From positions 80,502 through 144,501 of the forward strand of contig JASANG010002747.1 in NCBI GenBank assembly GCA_030248215.1: 64,000 nucleotides of DNA, written 5' to 3'. Positions 37,286 to 50,400 of the stretch are shown piece after piece (the stretch's first letter is position 1; each line of letters starts with the position of its first letter). The notes beneath the pieces were generated by a model. That model worked only from the letters and a program-made list of their open reading frames with translations, searched no databases and was not told the origin of the DNA. The DNA is from Enoplolaimus lenunculus (taxonomy: Eukaryota; Nematoda; Enoplea; Enoplida; Thoracostomopsidae). A program made the translations under genes and the position numbers.

Positions 37286-39929
37286 TTACTGTATTGAACC
37301 GAATAAGAGGGGGGATAATAAAAGGGGGGTCCCCATTTTGAGTTCGAATCAATAGGAGTCCGTATCCCTAATAAGAGTCCGTTGTAAAGGAGTGATTGCG
37401 CCTGTCCCCTTGCTGTCCAATAGAAAACATTTCTACTATCCCGGTTATTGTCAAAAATGGGGCAAAAAGGAATACTCAAACGGTATTTGACATTTTTGCG
37501 GAGGAGGCAGGGTTTTCAGGGTCGCAGGCATGCGATCCTGCATTTTCTTGAACTCCAAGCATGTGCACTACGATTGGATTGAACTTAAAAGTTTGGGACA
37601 CCAAGGTGTTATGTACCCCGTCCGACCTTGTTTTCCTTTATCCCGGTCACCCACCACGCTTCTTTTCGGTTACCCTCGCAGATTAAACACACACAGCTGT
37701 GTGTGTTTCCTTTTTCAGCAACCTTACTGGTTGCTTCCTCCTTTTCTTTTTCTGCTTTTTCCGTTTTCTTGGTTTCGCTTTTTTTCCTTTCAGATATGCT
37801 GCTACGCAGCTTTTTGGGCTAGTTACTCAAACTAGCTTCTTATTTGCATAATTTTCTTTTTATTTTCCAAAATTTCTAAAATTTTATGCAAATTTCAATT
37901 TTGATTATGCAAATTAACGTCAATAGTAGCTAAAACTTTCGGGTATAATTTGTTGGTTTTGTACCTTGATTTGTTTAATAAATTTTGTTTTTAATATTAA
38001 TTACATGTTTTGGTCGCATGGCGAGTACGGTAGGTGTTACCTGCCCGCGGCAGCGGGTAGGTCGGTCTTGGGTAGATAGCTGCGCTTGTTGTGATCGCAG
38101 AATGGCAGATTTACCCTGTGGGATGGGGTTGGCGTGGCAAAATCAAAATGTCCAGCCACTCCAGCTACCGGTACATGCAATTCCTGAAGTTGCAGTGAGG
38201 CTGTTTTATGTTTACACCTGCATGTTTTTGCTAGCTTTATACAAAAGTGTTGTTGCCCACCAAATTATAGCGGAAATTCAGTCCACCCTGTAAACAGTGT
38301 AATGTTGTTTCAGTCAAGCTTGTGCGTAGTGTATTTTACAAATTGTTTAATAAAGTTCATTTGGTTCAAAAATTGCAAAGCAACCCGATAGTAGTGTTTC
38401 ATCACCACTCAATCCGGACGCGCCGGAGTTTCAGCCGTCGATCTCTGTGGCCAGGTGGGTAGCTTCTCACCTGACACCGGAGGTCGACGCTGAGCTTGAG
38501 ACCATGTGCTTGCAAAATACCGAGGATGATACGAATCGGGTAATGCCGTTTTTGAGTACTGTATATAAAAATTATCTAGTTGTTAGCCAGTTCAGTTAGT
38601 TAGATGGTTTGTGGAATTCAGCATTCGTACTAATAAGTTTTTAACGTCCATTTAGTTGCATTGTTTGTTAGTTAGTTTGTCTGCTTTGTGTTGCTTAAGC
38701 TTAAGCGATCCACCCGCATGGTGGGGGCCTAAGCCTAGCTCCTCTTCACATAGTATTTATCACACACTAGGCTCCGTCGATTTATCTCGGACCGGCCCGT
38801 ATTCCTCTTTTTCGTTTATTCTCTATATTCTCGCTTTCAGTTGTCTTCCGTGGGTTAACCCGCCTTTTCTTTTGTTTTTCTTGTGCTTAGTCTAGTCATC
38901 GGCGGACCATACGCGTAAGTTGCTTAGCTTGTTTAGGCAGCAGATTGCGTATGCACTAGCGCTGGGATAAATCAGCGCTGATTAAGTACTCGATTAGTTT
39001 TATCAAGTTGAATAAGGTTTCGAGTGCAAGACGCGTAAAAGGTTTTACCTATTTGAAGGATACTCAGCTAAAGTAATAATTTGCTGAAATTGAGTAGTGC
39101 ACCTGTTTTACCAAAAGCTTCGAATACGCATGTCAATGTAGTGTATTTTCGCGAGTGGTATTTTCAAATGCTCGCAAATCGGTCTTTGCTCGCAGTTGCC
39201 TAATTTTATCAGTTGTCACTTAGCAAAGTGGCATGAGTGCATCTAGTCCAATTCCGGCCGCTGTTGTAACGGCTTAGTTGTATTGTTGCGCACGTGTGCT
39301 TTCGGGCGTTAGCGGCTTGTGGCAGCGCTTAGGCTTAGAGCTGTTGACTGGATTCTGCCACTTCAGCTAGCTGCTCTTAGACTTAGCGAAGTTGCTTCGT
39401 CCGAAACATACGTGGGGGATAATGTAGCTTAAGCCGGAGGCGTTATACAAAAGTCGGAATTCTCGTAATCTTCCCGTGTTGGTGACATTCCGACGTACCT
39501 ACCCCAGTCACGGGACGCCGTAAAAACGTATTGGAGCTGTTTAATTTTCCATCATAAGTCAAAAGTTGCCGAGGGTAGGCGGCGCGCAAAACTTTTAGAC
39601 TTATATCCGTAAGCGGATAGAGTCCCTAAACCCTAATTAGAGTCTATAAATGTCAATTATCCCTAATTATAGCGCATAAATGACTCCAGGACCAAATAAT
39701 TTGAGTTCGAGACTTTAAAGCGTACTTAAATTTTAAAAATACATTCTTAAGTGTATTATCGCTCAAGCTTTTGACAGGAAAATTGCAGTACCGGATATAT
39801 ATCAGTAACGAAGTGCGGCGCAGCACAGGTTAAAAATAAATAACAGTCCGTAACGGAATAATAAGGGGGTATCCTCTGTAGAGGCCAAATAAATATCAGT
39901 CCCCTCTCTTATTCGGGTAACTACAGTAA
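37286..39929. mobile_element. 2.6-kb segment bounded by inverted repeats
   Basis: 37286-37309 (TTACTGTATTGAACCGAATA, then AGAG) is the inverse of 39906-39929 at about 20 of 24 positions, and the similarity continues into a G-run on the inner side. The interior is less AT-rich than its surroundings and contains a PAM2-motif ORF (38102-38599). Direct copies of a CCCTAAT(T/A)AGAGTC phrase lie near 37364 and 39639. No target duplication or transposase was recognised, so this is a candidate DNA element. Confidence 0.5.
38102..38599 (+). CDS. PAM2-motif protein fragment
   Basis: The frame 38354-38599 encodes SSPLNPDAPEFQPS (about 38399-38440), followed by ISVARWVASHLTPEVDAELE. This matches the PAM2 consensus (LNxxAxEFxP), which binds the MLLE domain of cytoplasmic poly(A)-binding protein. 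It occurs in PAIP, ataxin-2, PAN3, eRF3 and similar proteins. An upstream piece, 38102-38194, starts MADLPCGMGLAWQNQN and ends at a gtgagg donor in phase 0. Joining it to CAA at 38381 keeps phase, but the acceptor (gcaaag) is poor. The frame either stops at 38597-38599 or splices at a gtaatg donor at 38540. The whole protein and gene limits are not known. It lies inside the inverted-repeat-bounded segment. Confidence 0.45.
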
Positions 39930-40063
39930 GGCTACTACTACATCAATTAAGCATGAATAGGTCGTAGCCGTAGCCACGTACGTAAATATTGGTGAACCCC
40001 CCCCCGTGATTTTTGTAAAATGGTTTTATATACTTTTTTAATTAACCCAAGAAAGCTTTCCTT

Positions 40064-40282
40064 CACTGTGAAAAATGGTGAATCAAATTGACTCTCTCGG
40101 AAATAGGCTTTTCCTGACTACACAAACTGAGTCAAATTTGACTTTGCCAGAGTCAAATTTGACTCACTGAGCGATTCAATAAATCGAATTTGACTCTGAT
40201 GGAGTCAAATTTTGACTCAGTTTGTGTAGTCAGGAAAAGCCTATTTCAGAGAGAGCCAATTTGACTCACCATTTTTACAGTG
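40064..40282. mobile_element. Fold-back MITE, 219 bp
   Basis: Arms of about 85 bp pair almost throughout: the left end CACTGTGAAAAATGGTGA mirrors the right TCACCATTTTTACAGTG. Both arms contain TTCCTGACTACACAAACTGA or its inverse. The centre repeats GAGTCAAATTTGACTC. No ORF. Confidence 0.85.
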
Positions 40283-41146
40283 TTCGAATTTTATAGAACG
40301 TAATATTCGTTTTCCAAAATTCTGGCCTCAGCCATAGCCATCTCATGTAACATTTAATTATTACAAAAACAGTGATATAGTGTTTCAAAGTTATTCGGGG
40401 AGATAACCCCCTTATGTACCCCCTTGTTAACACTACACTACTGTAAGCCCTACAGATTCAGTAAACAATTACGCAAAATTTCAAACCATAAAAAATCAAA
40501 CAAATTTACAACCGGCTAAGTTTCTAGATTATTCATCTTAGCGTGTGTATGCAAGAGGGTACACTGTTGTTATATTTCCTATAGCAAAATTACTGGAGAA
40601 ATGTGAAAAATAGGCAATTTTGTAGACTTTAAAATTCACTTGCTAGCCCCTATTACGCCAAAAGCATCTGGTACCGTTTCCAAATGAAAATCTTGTTACA
40701 CTCGTCAGTGCAACTTTCGGAAAGTAGCGTGATTTAGCTATATTTAGGCATTATTTGGTTTAAGCAGTTTTTAATTTAGTTTTTTGCAACAGTTTAACAC
40801 GATAAAGAAGGTATACTTTCGGTGTTGATTTGCAATTTATTACGCAAAAGTTACTATTAGGGCGTATATAAACATTAACCTTAGCAAATTAATAAAAACG
40901 TAAGCGTAAAACTCTAATGTCAGCATAAAAACTCGAAATCGAAGCCTAATTTTCTACCGATGCGTGTTGTTAAATTAGTGAAAATTATAATTTCAGTACT
41001 ATTACAAGACTATTTTGTATCAAAAAAAATTTTTTTGACCTAATCGAATAGACCCGAGCATTTTGTTGTGAATCATTGCAAACTTGACCAAACTCGAAAA
41101 TCGTTCGAAAATTTAAATTAAAATATTTTTTCAGCCAAAATAAAAT

Positions 41147-44100
41147 ATGTCGGTATTATCACAATCTACACCTGGTAAAAACGCAGTCTACCCATGTGTT
41201 AATGAAATTCCTTCCCATCTGTTGCTTGTTCAACCACCTTGCGATATTCCCAAGTCTGAAGTGCTCGGCTCAATTTGCGAAAATCGGGAAGCTACCAGTC
41301 TTCCAGATGCTATTAAATATCGTCTATTTCCTTCTTACCGTTTTGCAATATTTATCGTTATTGGGTTAATATTTTTTGTTGTTCACGTATCACTGTTCAG
41401 TATGTCGTTTTCGATAACGTGCATGGTAAATCAAACATATTTAGAAGGTCGAGCGAGTGAAACCTGTGAAAAAGACGTCTTGAATTCTAGTTGGTCTCAG
41501 TGGGTGACAAACCGACAAGAAGAAGTGGATTCAAATGTAAATCTATTAATATTTAATGATAAACTTACAAACAAGCAAAACTGAACATGTGTACAGAAGT
41601 AGGCTTAAAATTTACATGTACAAAAAGTGTGTTTTAAAATACGAACGTCATAGTTCATATATTCTGTACAAGGTTTATCGTCAATTGACGAGATAAAATT
41701 GCATATTCGCTTCCAGTAAAAATCAGTGTCCGTTTCTGTTACAGAAATATCGGAAATTTTGTTGTTTTTGTGGGCATATTATTTGCATATTATTACAGGA
41801 TAATACAATATGAAGCATATGAAGCATTTTTTGATTCTTCAATTAGCAAATTTTTCCACACTTGCCTTTATAGTATTCTCGTTTTGAAAGCATAGTTTAT
41901 AAGTTGACCCCCCTATATGTTTTTGCCACTCCTTTTTGATAAGTACAACGTGTAAAATTTCTTATGTACAAATCCCAATTAGTATATACGTTACGTAAAC
42001 TATGAAAGTTATCGAGATCCCGACCACTGTCGGCTGTGGTGTGTTAAGTTCGTGGAGTTGAAACTTGAAAATTTTTTATGAGATTGAAACACTGTCTCTG
42101 TTTGTTCACACTGCTTCAACCTATCCCTATAAAATTTTCTATTGTATTTTTGACGAGCAGAACAACCATATAATCATAACAATTACGTGCGTATATATAG
42201 CCAGAGGGTCCATGGGGCATGAGCCTTTTGGAAAAATCTGGCCCTCCCTAGAAAAACGTTATCCTCACTTGTACATCGTTGAAAATCCTTGTATGTCCCT
42301 CCTAAAAAAATTTTAGCCCCCTAGTACAGTAATCGGGCTGCAGACCGGAACCAAAAAAGCAAAAATTTACAGGTTATAAAAGAGCTTCCATTTGCGATTT
42401 AATTGACACTTCCGTTAAACCGGTAGATTTCGTGCAAAACAAGTGAATCTTAAAGAATCTTTTGTACGTTTGTTTTTATCCCATTCGCTTTTTAGATAGA
42501 ACCTATCCACCTTTGAGTTTGGCGAACTCTGAACACTATAATTTTACCCATTTTAGAAATCAACCGCATCGAGCGAAAAGCTAGCATGGGACCGTTCGAT
42601 ACAAGCAAATATTCTTGCGGCACCCGCAGTTGGTGCGACAATATTTGTATTTGTGTCCGGTTGGCTCGTCGATCGTTTTGGTGCCAAGCGTATTTATTTA
42701 TCAAACTTATTACTTTTGCTTGTTTGTAATGCAGTGTTACCGATAACTGCATTGAACGCGCCGTGGCCGGTTGTATTTGTACTGAGAGCCCTTGCTGGAG
42801 TAGCCATAGAAGGCGTTTTCCCGGTGGCTCAGTATGCCGCTATTCATTGGTTTCCTTTGAATGAATTGGGACTCATTATATCCTGCGCACTTTCTGGTGT
42901 ACCTCTGGCAGGGGTATTTACTATGGTTGTTGCAGGTAAGCAGTAAACCTAATCCATCTGCTACAATTCAGCGGGCCATCATCATGCCAAGTTTTTTAAC
43001 CTAGACTAGGTAGGATCGCTCGGAAACTTACGATTTTTAACGTTATATACTGGAATTCATAATTTATTAAATTCACTGAAAGACAAATAGATTGGGTTTT
43101 ATTGACTGAATATCGTAATTGAATTCCAATACACGAGAATTGCAATAGTCTGAATTTTGATTGTTTAGAGTTGAATTTGACATATTTTTTCATTTTTTAC
43201 TTTAGGTCAACTATGCGTGATACCGAACGGCTGGCAATGGCTTTTCTACATTTCTGCAATTTTTACAGCGATTACTGCCGCCTTGTGGGCGGTAATCTAT
43301 TATGACACCCCATCACAGGCTGTCTGTATCAGTAACAGGGAAGTTAAATTCGTATCCCAAATTTCTAAATTTGAAACTGAAATTGCTCGACGGCGGAGTT
43401 CACAAATTCCCGAGTTTCATTCCGATCCTGTGTCGAAAGCTCAATCAGCCCCAGCTATAGAACTAAACCCAGCCACTCTGGAAGCCTGCAACGATACCTC
43501 AAAGGATTCCAAACCCCAAGCCAAACCTAAACCTAAACTTAAGCCTAAATCAAATTTATCTTCAACACCTTGGTTGCAAATATTCACGTCAATGCCAATC
43601 ATAGCGATTCTAGTAGTCAACTTTACCATGTACTATGCATTTTTTGTTATTGCTGATTTCGCACCAACCTACTTTGACGAAGTACTTTGTGTGCCATCAA
43701 AATTACGTGGTCTAATGACCGCTCTTCCATATGTAGCGTTATTTCTAGCCCGAAATATATCAGGAATCACTTCAGATCTACTAATATCACGACACATTGC
43801 GTCTGAAACTACAATTATACGCATATACAGTGCAATACATGGATTTGCAGTAGCAATATTGCTATTAGCAATTACTGCATTTAGTGCGCGAACACGCATT
43901 TATGCAGTCGCATGTTTAGTAGCTGCTAACTTTTTTTTCGGATTTAATACCGGGGGATATTTTAAAAGCAATTGTTTAGTTGCACCTGGGTATACTGGGA
44001 CTATATCAGGGCTAGCATCTACGGCTATGAACGCTGCTGGAGTGGTCGCCCCTTATGTTTCCGGAGCTCTAACTAGGGGGCACACCCCCGTAGAATGGCA

Positions 44101-44278
44101 TCGTGTGTTCTACGTTGTGGGGAGCCTGGCTATAGGTGGCACAGTGTTTTTTCTGATTTTTGGTTCTGGCAAGCCTCAAACATGGGCACTTCAGGGCAGA
44201 GGTGGGGTGGTAGATGAAAAGGAATCTGAGGTTGAAAGAAAATTACGCGAAAAACGAAATAGTATTATTTCGATGTAG
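41147..44278 (+). CDS. SLC17-type anion/phosphate transporter (MFS)
   Basis: Three exons, 41147-41536, 42557-42935 and 43206-44278, join in phase into 613 residues; the stop is TAG. The family moves organic anions, phosphate or acidic amino acids across plasma, lysosomal or vesicle membranes. Evidence: TM1 with FSITCMVNQT (about residues 87-97); sequons NQT and NSS in loop 1; VDRFGAKR (168-175), the MFS loop 2-3 motif; RALAGVAIEGVFPVAQ (207-222), the family R-G-G-FP pattern; NGWQWLFYISA; a cytosolic loop with KPQAKPKPKLKPK (about 359-371); then GFNTGGYF, LVAPGYTGTISG and AGVVAPYVSGALT, ending FGSGKPQTWAL. The length is above the usual 450-580 because of a long N terminus and the central loop. 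The substrate cannot be told. An AATAAA follows at 44317. The intron 41537-42556 holds a dispersed repeat. Confidence 0.9.
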
Positions 44279-44316
44279 ATTATATTTTGCAAGATAGTTC
44301 GACTGCGCGATCCCGT

Positions 44317-44322
44317 AATAAA
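44317..44322 (+). terminator. Candidate polyadenylation signal, SLC17 gene
   Basis: AATAAA 39 bp past the stop codon of the transporter, a typical distance. Confidence 0.55.
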
Positions 44323-47124
44323 AATTGATATTTCATCGGCCGTAGTACCGAATTATTGAAACACTGTGCTCCTGTAACTTTCCTCTACATCTACGCTTAA
44401 TCTTACACGATTTTAAAATATGTTACTTTATGTCTAAGCTGTTACCAAGGGCCCGTAATCTCAAATGTGTGTAGCAATTACTAGTTGGTGATAGGTCGGA
44501 ACTAACTAGCCAGTTAGTTTTGGGGTTCAAAAAACAGGTAGTTGGAGAGGCGGGCAACGCGACGCTTGCCTCGGAACGGAATCCACAGGCTTCAAGTCCA
44601 ATCCCCGCTCTGTACGCCTACTTTTACAACTGCGTATTTGTAGTGGCAAAGGTCTCATGTGGCGGTTTCTACCAAGACCAACCAGGCTTAGACAAGCGTT
44701 TAAGCTTTACGCTTAGGTAAGTCTTCCGAAAGGAACCTAAGAAAAAATTTTAAGCATGTGAAGAAAAGCGTACGAGAGCCCGATCCATTATCGGGATTTT
44801 ATTTTCTGTACTTCCTAAACAGTAATACTTCATTACAGAGTTACATGCGCTGTTACGCACAAATCTTCACAGACAAGGTTTCGTTTTTAACACCAAAATT
44901 ACAAAATTGCAGTGTTTGATGTTTTGTATATACTCAACTTGTTGTTACGAAGATGTCGTCTTATATGTTAAGACATCGAAAGTAAAATTTTTGTTTTCCA
45001 CTGTTTAAACTGCAATTACTTCTACTGCAATGTTTTTATATTTTGGTAACCAAAAATTCACAATAACTTATGGACTGAACATTCTTGTCCCTAACCAGCC
45101 ACTTTTTTGGAAGGGGGTTAAAATTCACAATTGCTAAAGTTCAGTGCAAACAGTTCGGAATTGAAGGTATACCATCAATAAACTTTATATTTGCAAAATA
45201 TAAGCCACAACACCTGTTTGCCGTGCATGTCTACTTAGGTGGCGGCTTACCTATCATTGTTTAATATATAGCAAAAAAGTTAAAGGGTGAAAACTCTTGA
45301 CTAGAGAAAGGTTATTGTAAAATTGGTACCCCGAGTTATGAACTGCATATAATAGAGACGGCCTCTAGGCCGCCCTAAAAAACTTCTTTATAAAACTCGT
45401 ATAGAGGGTTGGGTTTGATTAAACTTTTTCCGGCGATGCGTTTGCGTTCACCAGGTTACGTTTCAGTGTTTCTGTTATCAAAAAGGAAGATACTTTGATT
45501 TATCATATTTTTAACATTTACGGCTATTAAAATCTAAAACATTTTTAGCACCATTCGTGCTCAAGTTCCGGTACAAATTTTAAAGAAAATATAAGCATAG
45601 AAATTCTTGTAAATCGCCGTTTGATAGCCCTGGGCTATAACAAAATTTCACCTTGTATATATTTATATTCATAACACATAATATGAAATAAAACTATTAT
45701 ATATGAAAGAGGTCAGAGATGGGGCAGAAGGCACTTTTAGCCCCCATAAAAGAGATGGAGCCCCCAAGGGGGCTTTAGGAAAAAGGCACCCAAAGGAGAA
45801 ATCCAAAATAAAACACCACAACAACACGTACTTACAATTTCAAATCTTTTCGGAGCGACTATGTGAAAACTAACACTGTACAGTGAGAGTTGTGATATAA
45901 AATCAAAATGCCTTTTTGAGGTTTTCTTTGTCTTCATGGTTTTCAAATGATCTAAGGACACATCAAACCTTGCACTAACATAGTGATATTATTAACAGAG
46001 GTGAGCTCTAAAAGAATGCACATTTTTCACATTCATGTAAACATACCTTGGGACTACGTTAAGATTCGAGGAGGAACGGTTTTCTGTGGGACTGCAATAG
46101 GGTTAGCATAAGCTTTAGACTTAATTTTTTTGTTTGGCTTAGGCTTAAGCATAGGAATATGCTCATTCTTACGCTTAGCCATAGGCTTAGGAATATGCTT
46201 ATAATACTGTTCCGCCCCTGTTCTTTACATTGGCCTAACTTGGATGAAACATAGTAGGTATGGAAGTAGAACCCGGCAATGTATATATAAAACTAACCTC
46301 ATTCGCCAAAAAATTCATAGCTTAATTTTGTTGAGTAATGTAACATTCGCATAACGGAAACCACCGGACGTCTGGGGCTCCGAACCCAACTTTAGGGTAG
46401 GGCGGTCCAACGACTGCGTGGACCCCTTTATTTGGGTCGAAAATTTTTGTACAACTTTAAATTTTGTGTTGTTTCAACCATTCATTGAAATTAGTTGAAT
46501 TTGTTGTTTAATACAAATCAAAAATTTTGCCAGCGGTGTAAAGTACACGACAGCAATATGTAGCGATAGCATGGCCGTACGCCCTTGTGTACGTCTTTAT
46601 TTCATGCTCACCACTCTGCCAGGTGTTCCGAAGAGGCGGATGTAGAAATTTTGGACGGGTGCGGACAGGCAAGTTATAAAACGCAAATTTTTACTGCATA
46701 ACATCATCATTTTTATCACCAAAATATTTTCTGAGGAGGAAAAATTCTAAGGTAAAGGACATTGTCATATCACAAAAAATTTCTGAGGAAAATTTGTAGT
46801 TAAAAGTTGGAAGTAGGTGGAGTTTTCTCACTGTCAATTTTATAAGTTAATTTTATCAGGAAACGCTGGTGACTTTATTGACAGCATGATTCAAGATGTG
46901 CTGACTCGCTTTGCGTTTTTGCCTGTTGCTCCATTTTCAGGGGGGTACCAACTTGCCACATAAAACAATAATAGCTTTGAAGAATCAGTTGCATACTTTT
47001 GTTGGACGCAGAACTTTTGGCTTTCGGATAAGGCCACTGTGTTATAGGGAAGTCTAACTAGACCTAAACATAGAACCTTTTATCATTGGAACCTCTCAAG
47101 ACTAATATTTTTCTTTAAAATAAT
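44323..47124. other. No recognised gene
   Basis: AT-rich intergenic DNA. TTAGGC-like hexamers lie at about 46125-46200. A stretch at 46640-46850 contains 'ttttatcaccaaaatatttt' and appears to be an inverted relative of the gelsolin-intron repeat at 20280-20540. No coding signal seen. Confidence 0.5.
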
Positions 47125-47451
47125 AATCATATGAACACGATAGTGTTCATCATATGAACACGATAGTGTTCATATATATGATTCGCGCATCTCAAGCGCG
47201 TATTTTCAGTTTAGTTCGCATGCTGGTGCTCAAGTAATATCAGACCTCTATCGTTTAAATTTTGTACATTGGTATCCGGGTACGTAGGGAATATTTGTGC
47301 TAAAGGATTTGGCAAACTAGTGTGGTCTTCAATAGTTACGGTCAAAAAACTCCTTACTGAAAGTGCACGAAATTTTTCATTTTGGTTCAACACTTTTTAC
47401 ACGTTAGCTATGTAATTTTACGGTTATAACTTTCACCACTTTATAGAGCGT

Positions 47452-50400
47452 ACGATTAGTTTCACACCAACGGTTGGTTTCACCTCAACGGTTGGTTTCA
47501 CCCCAACAGTCGGTTTTACCCCAACGGTTGGTTTCACCCCAACGGCTGGTTTCACCCCAACGGTTGGTTTTGCCCCAACGGTTGGTTTCACGCCAACGGT
47601 TGGTTCCAAACGGTTGGTTTCACCCCAACAGTCGGTTTCACCCCAACGGTTGGTTTCACCCCAACGGTTGGTTTCACCCCAACGGTTTGGTTTCACCCCA
47701 ATGGTTAGTTTCACCCCAACGGTTGGTTTCACCCCAACGGTTGGTTTTGCCCCAACGGTTGGTTTTGCCCCAACGGTTGGTTTTGCCCCAACGGTTGGTT
47801 CCAAACGGTTGGTTTCACCCCAACAGTCGGTTTCACCCCAACGGTTGGTTTCACCCCAACGGTTGGTTTCACCCCAACGGTTTGGTTTCACCCCAATGGT
47901 TAGTTTCACCCCAACGGTTGGTTTCACCCCAACGGTTGGTTTTGCCCCAACGGTTGGTTTTGCCCCAACGGCTGGTTTTGCCCCAACGGTTGGTTTTGCC
48001 CCAACGGTTGGTTTTGCCCCAACGGTTGGTTTTGCCCCAACGGTTGGTTTTGCCCCAACGGTTGGTTTTGCCCCAACGGTTGGTTTTGCCCCAACGGTTG
48101 GTTTTGCCCCAACGGTTGGTTTTGCCCCAACGGTTGGTTTTGCCCCAACGGTTGGTTTTGCCCCAACGGTTGGTTTTGCCCCAACGGTTGGTTTTGCCCC
48201 AACGGTTGGTTTTGCCCCAACGGTTGGTTTTGCCCCAACGGTTGGTTTTGCCCCAACGGTTGGTTTCACCTCAAAGGTTGGTTTCACCCCAGCGGATAAT
48301 TTTGCCCCAGAGGTTGGTTTCACCCTAACGGTTGGTTTCCGGTTTCACTCCAACGGTTGGTTTCACCCCAACGGTTGGTTTCACCCCAACGGTTGGTTTC
48401 ACCCCAACGGTTGGTTTCACCCCAACGGTTGGTTTCACCCCAATGGTTCGTTTCACCCCAATGGTTGGTTTTACCCCAACGGTTGGTTTCACCCCAACGG
48501 TTGGTTTTACACCAACAGTCGGTTTCACCCCAACGGTTGGTTTCACCCCAACGGTTGGTTTTGCCCCAACGGTTAATTTTACCCCAACGGTTGGTTTCAC
48601 CCCAACGGTTGGTTTCACCCCAACGGTTGGTTTCACCTCGACATTTGGCTCCACCCCAACGGTTGGTTTCACCCTAACGGTTGGTTTCACCCCAACGGTT
48701 CGTTTGACCCGAACGGTTGGATTCACCTCAACGCTTGGTTTCAGACCAACGGTTGGTTTTACCCCAACGGTTGGTTTTACCCCAACGGTTGGTTTCACTC
48801 CAACGGTTGGTTTCACCCCAACGGTGGGTTTCACCCCAACGGTTGGTTTCACCACAACGGTGGGTTTCACCCCAACGGTTGGTTTCACCCCAGTGCTGGT
48901 TTCACCCCAGCGGATAATTTTGTCCCAGAGGTTGGTTTCACCCTAACGGTTGGTTTCCGGTTTCACCCCAACGGTTGGTTTCACCCCAGTGTTGGTTTCA
49001 CCCCAGCGGTTAATTTCACCCCAGCGGATAATTTTGTCCCAGAGGTTGGTTTCACCCTAACGGTTGGTTTCCGGTTTCACCCCAACGGTTGGTTTCACCC
49101 CAACGGTTGGTTTCACCCCAACGGCTGGTTTCACCCCAACGGTTGGTTTTGCCCCAACGGTTGGTTTCACGCCAACGGTTGGTTTCACCCAAACGGTTGG
49201 TTTCACCCCAACAGTCGGTTTCACCCCAATGGTTGGTTTCACCCCAACGGTTGGTTTCACCTCAACGGTTGGTTTCACCCCAACGGTTTGGTTTCACCCC
49301 AATGGTTAGTTTCACCCCAACGGTTGGTTTCACCCCAACGGTTGGTTTTGCCCCAACGGTTGGTTTTGCCCCAACGGTTGGTTTCACCCCAACGGTTGGT
49401 TTTGCCCCAACGGTTGGTTTTGCCCCAACGGTTGGTTTTGCCCCAACGGTTGGTTTTGCCCCAACGGTTGGTTTTGCCCCAACGGTTGGTTTCACCGCAA
49501 CGGTTGGTTTCACCCCAGCGGATAATTTTGCCCCAGAGGTTGGTTTCACCCTAACGGTTGGTTTCCGGTTTCAAAGTTGGTTTCACCCCAACGGTTGGTT
49601 TCCCGTTTCAAATTTGGTTTCACCCCAACGGTTGGTTTCACCCCAATGGTTCGTTTCACCCCAATGGTTGGTTTTACACCAACAGTCGGTTTCACCCCAA
49701 CGGTTGGTTTCACCCCAACGGTTGGTTTTGCCCCAACGGTTAATTTTACCCCAACGGTTGGTTTCACCCCAACGGTTGGTTTCACCCCAACGGTTGGTTT
49801 CACCTCGACAGTTGGCTCCACCCCAACGGTTGGCTTCACCCTAACGGTTGGTTTCACCCCAACGGTTCGTTTGACCCGAACGGTTGGATTCACCTCAACG
49901 CTTGGTTTCAGACCAACGGTTGGTTTTACATCAACGGTTGGTTTCACTCCAACGGTTGGTTTCACCCCAACGGTTGGTTTTGCCACAACGGTTGGCTGCA
50001 CCCTAACGGTTTGTTTCACCCCAACGGTTGGTTTCACCCCAACGGTTGGTTTCACCCCAACGGTGGGTTTCACCCCAACGGTCGGTTTCAACCCACAGTT
50101 GGTTTCACCACAACTGATAGTTTCACCCCAGTGTTGGTTTCACCCCAGCGGTTAATTTCACCCCAGCGGATAATTTTGTCCCAGAGGTTGGTTTCAACCT
50201 AACGATTGGTTTCCGGTTTCACCCCAACGGTTGGTTTCACCCCAACGGTTGATTTCACCCCAATGGTTGGTGTCACCCCAACGGTTGGTTTCACCCTAAC
50301 TGTTGGTTTCACCCCAACGGTCGGTTTCACCCCAACGGTCGGTTTCATCCCAACGGTTGTTTTCACCCCACAGTTGGTTTCACTGCAACTGATAATTTCG

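Noticed and set aside
37228-37835. Short ORFs near the left end of the inverted-repeat segment
   Set aside because: Pyrimidine-rich low-complexity translation with no domain.
39240-39600. An LTR or retrotransposon remnant
   Set aside because: The stretch is relatively GC-rich, but I found no matching second LTR, primer site or reverse-transcriptase frame.
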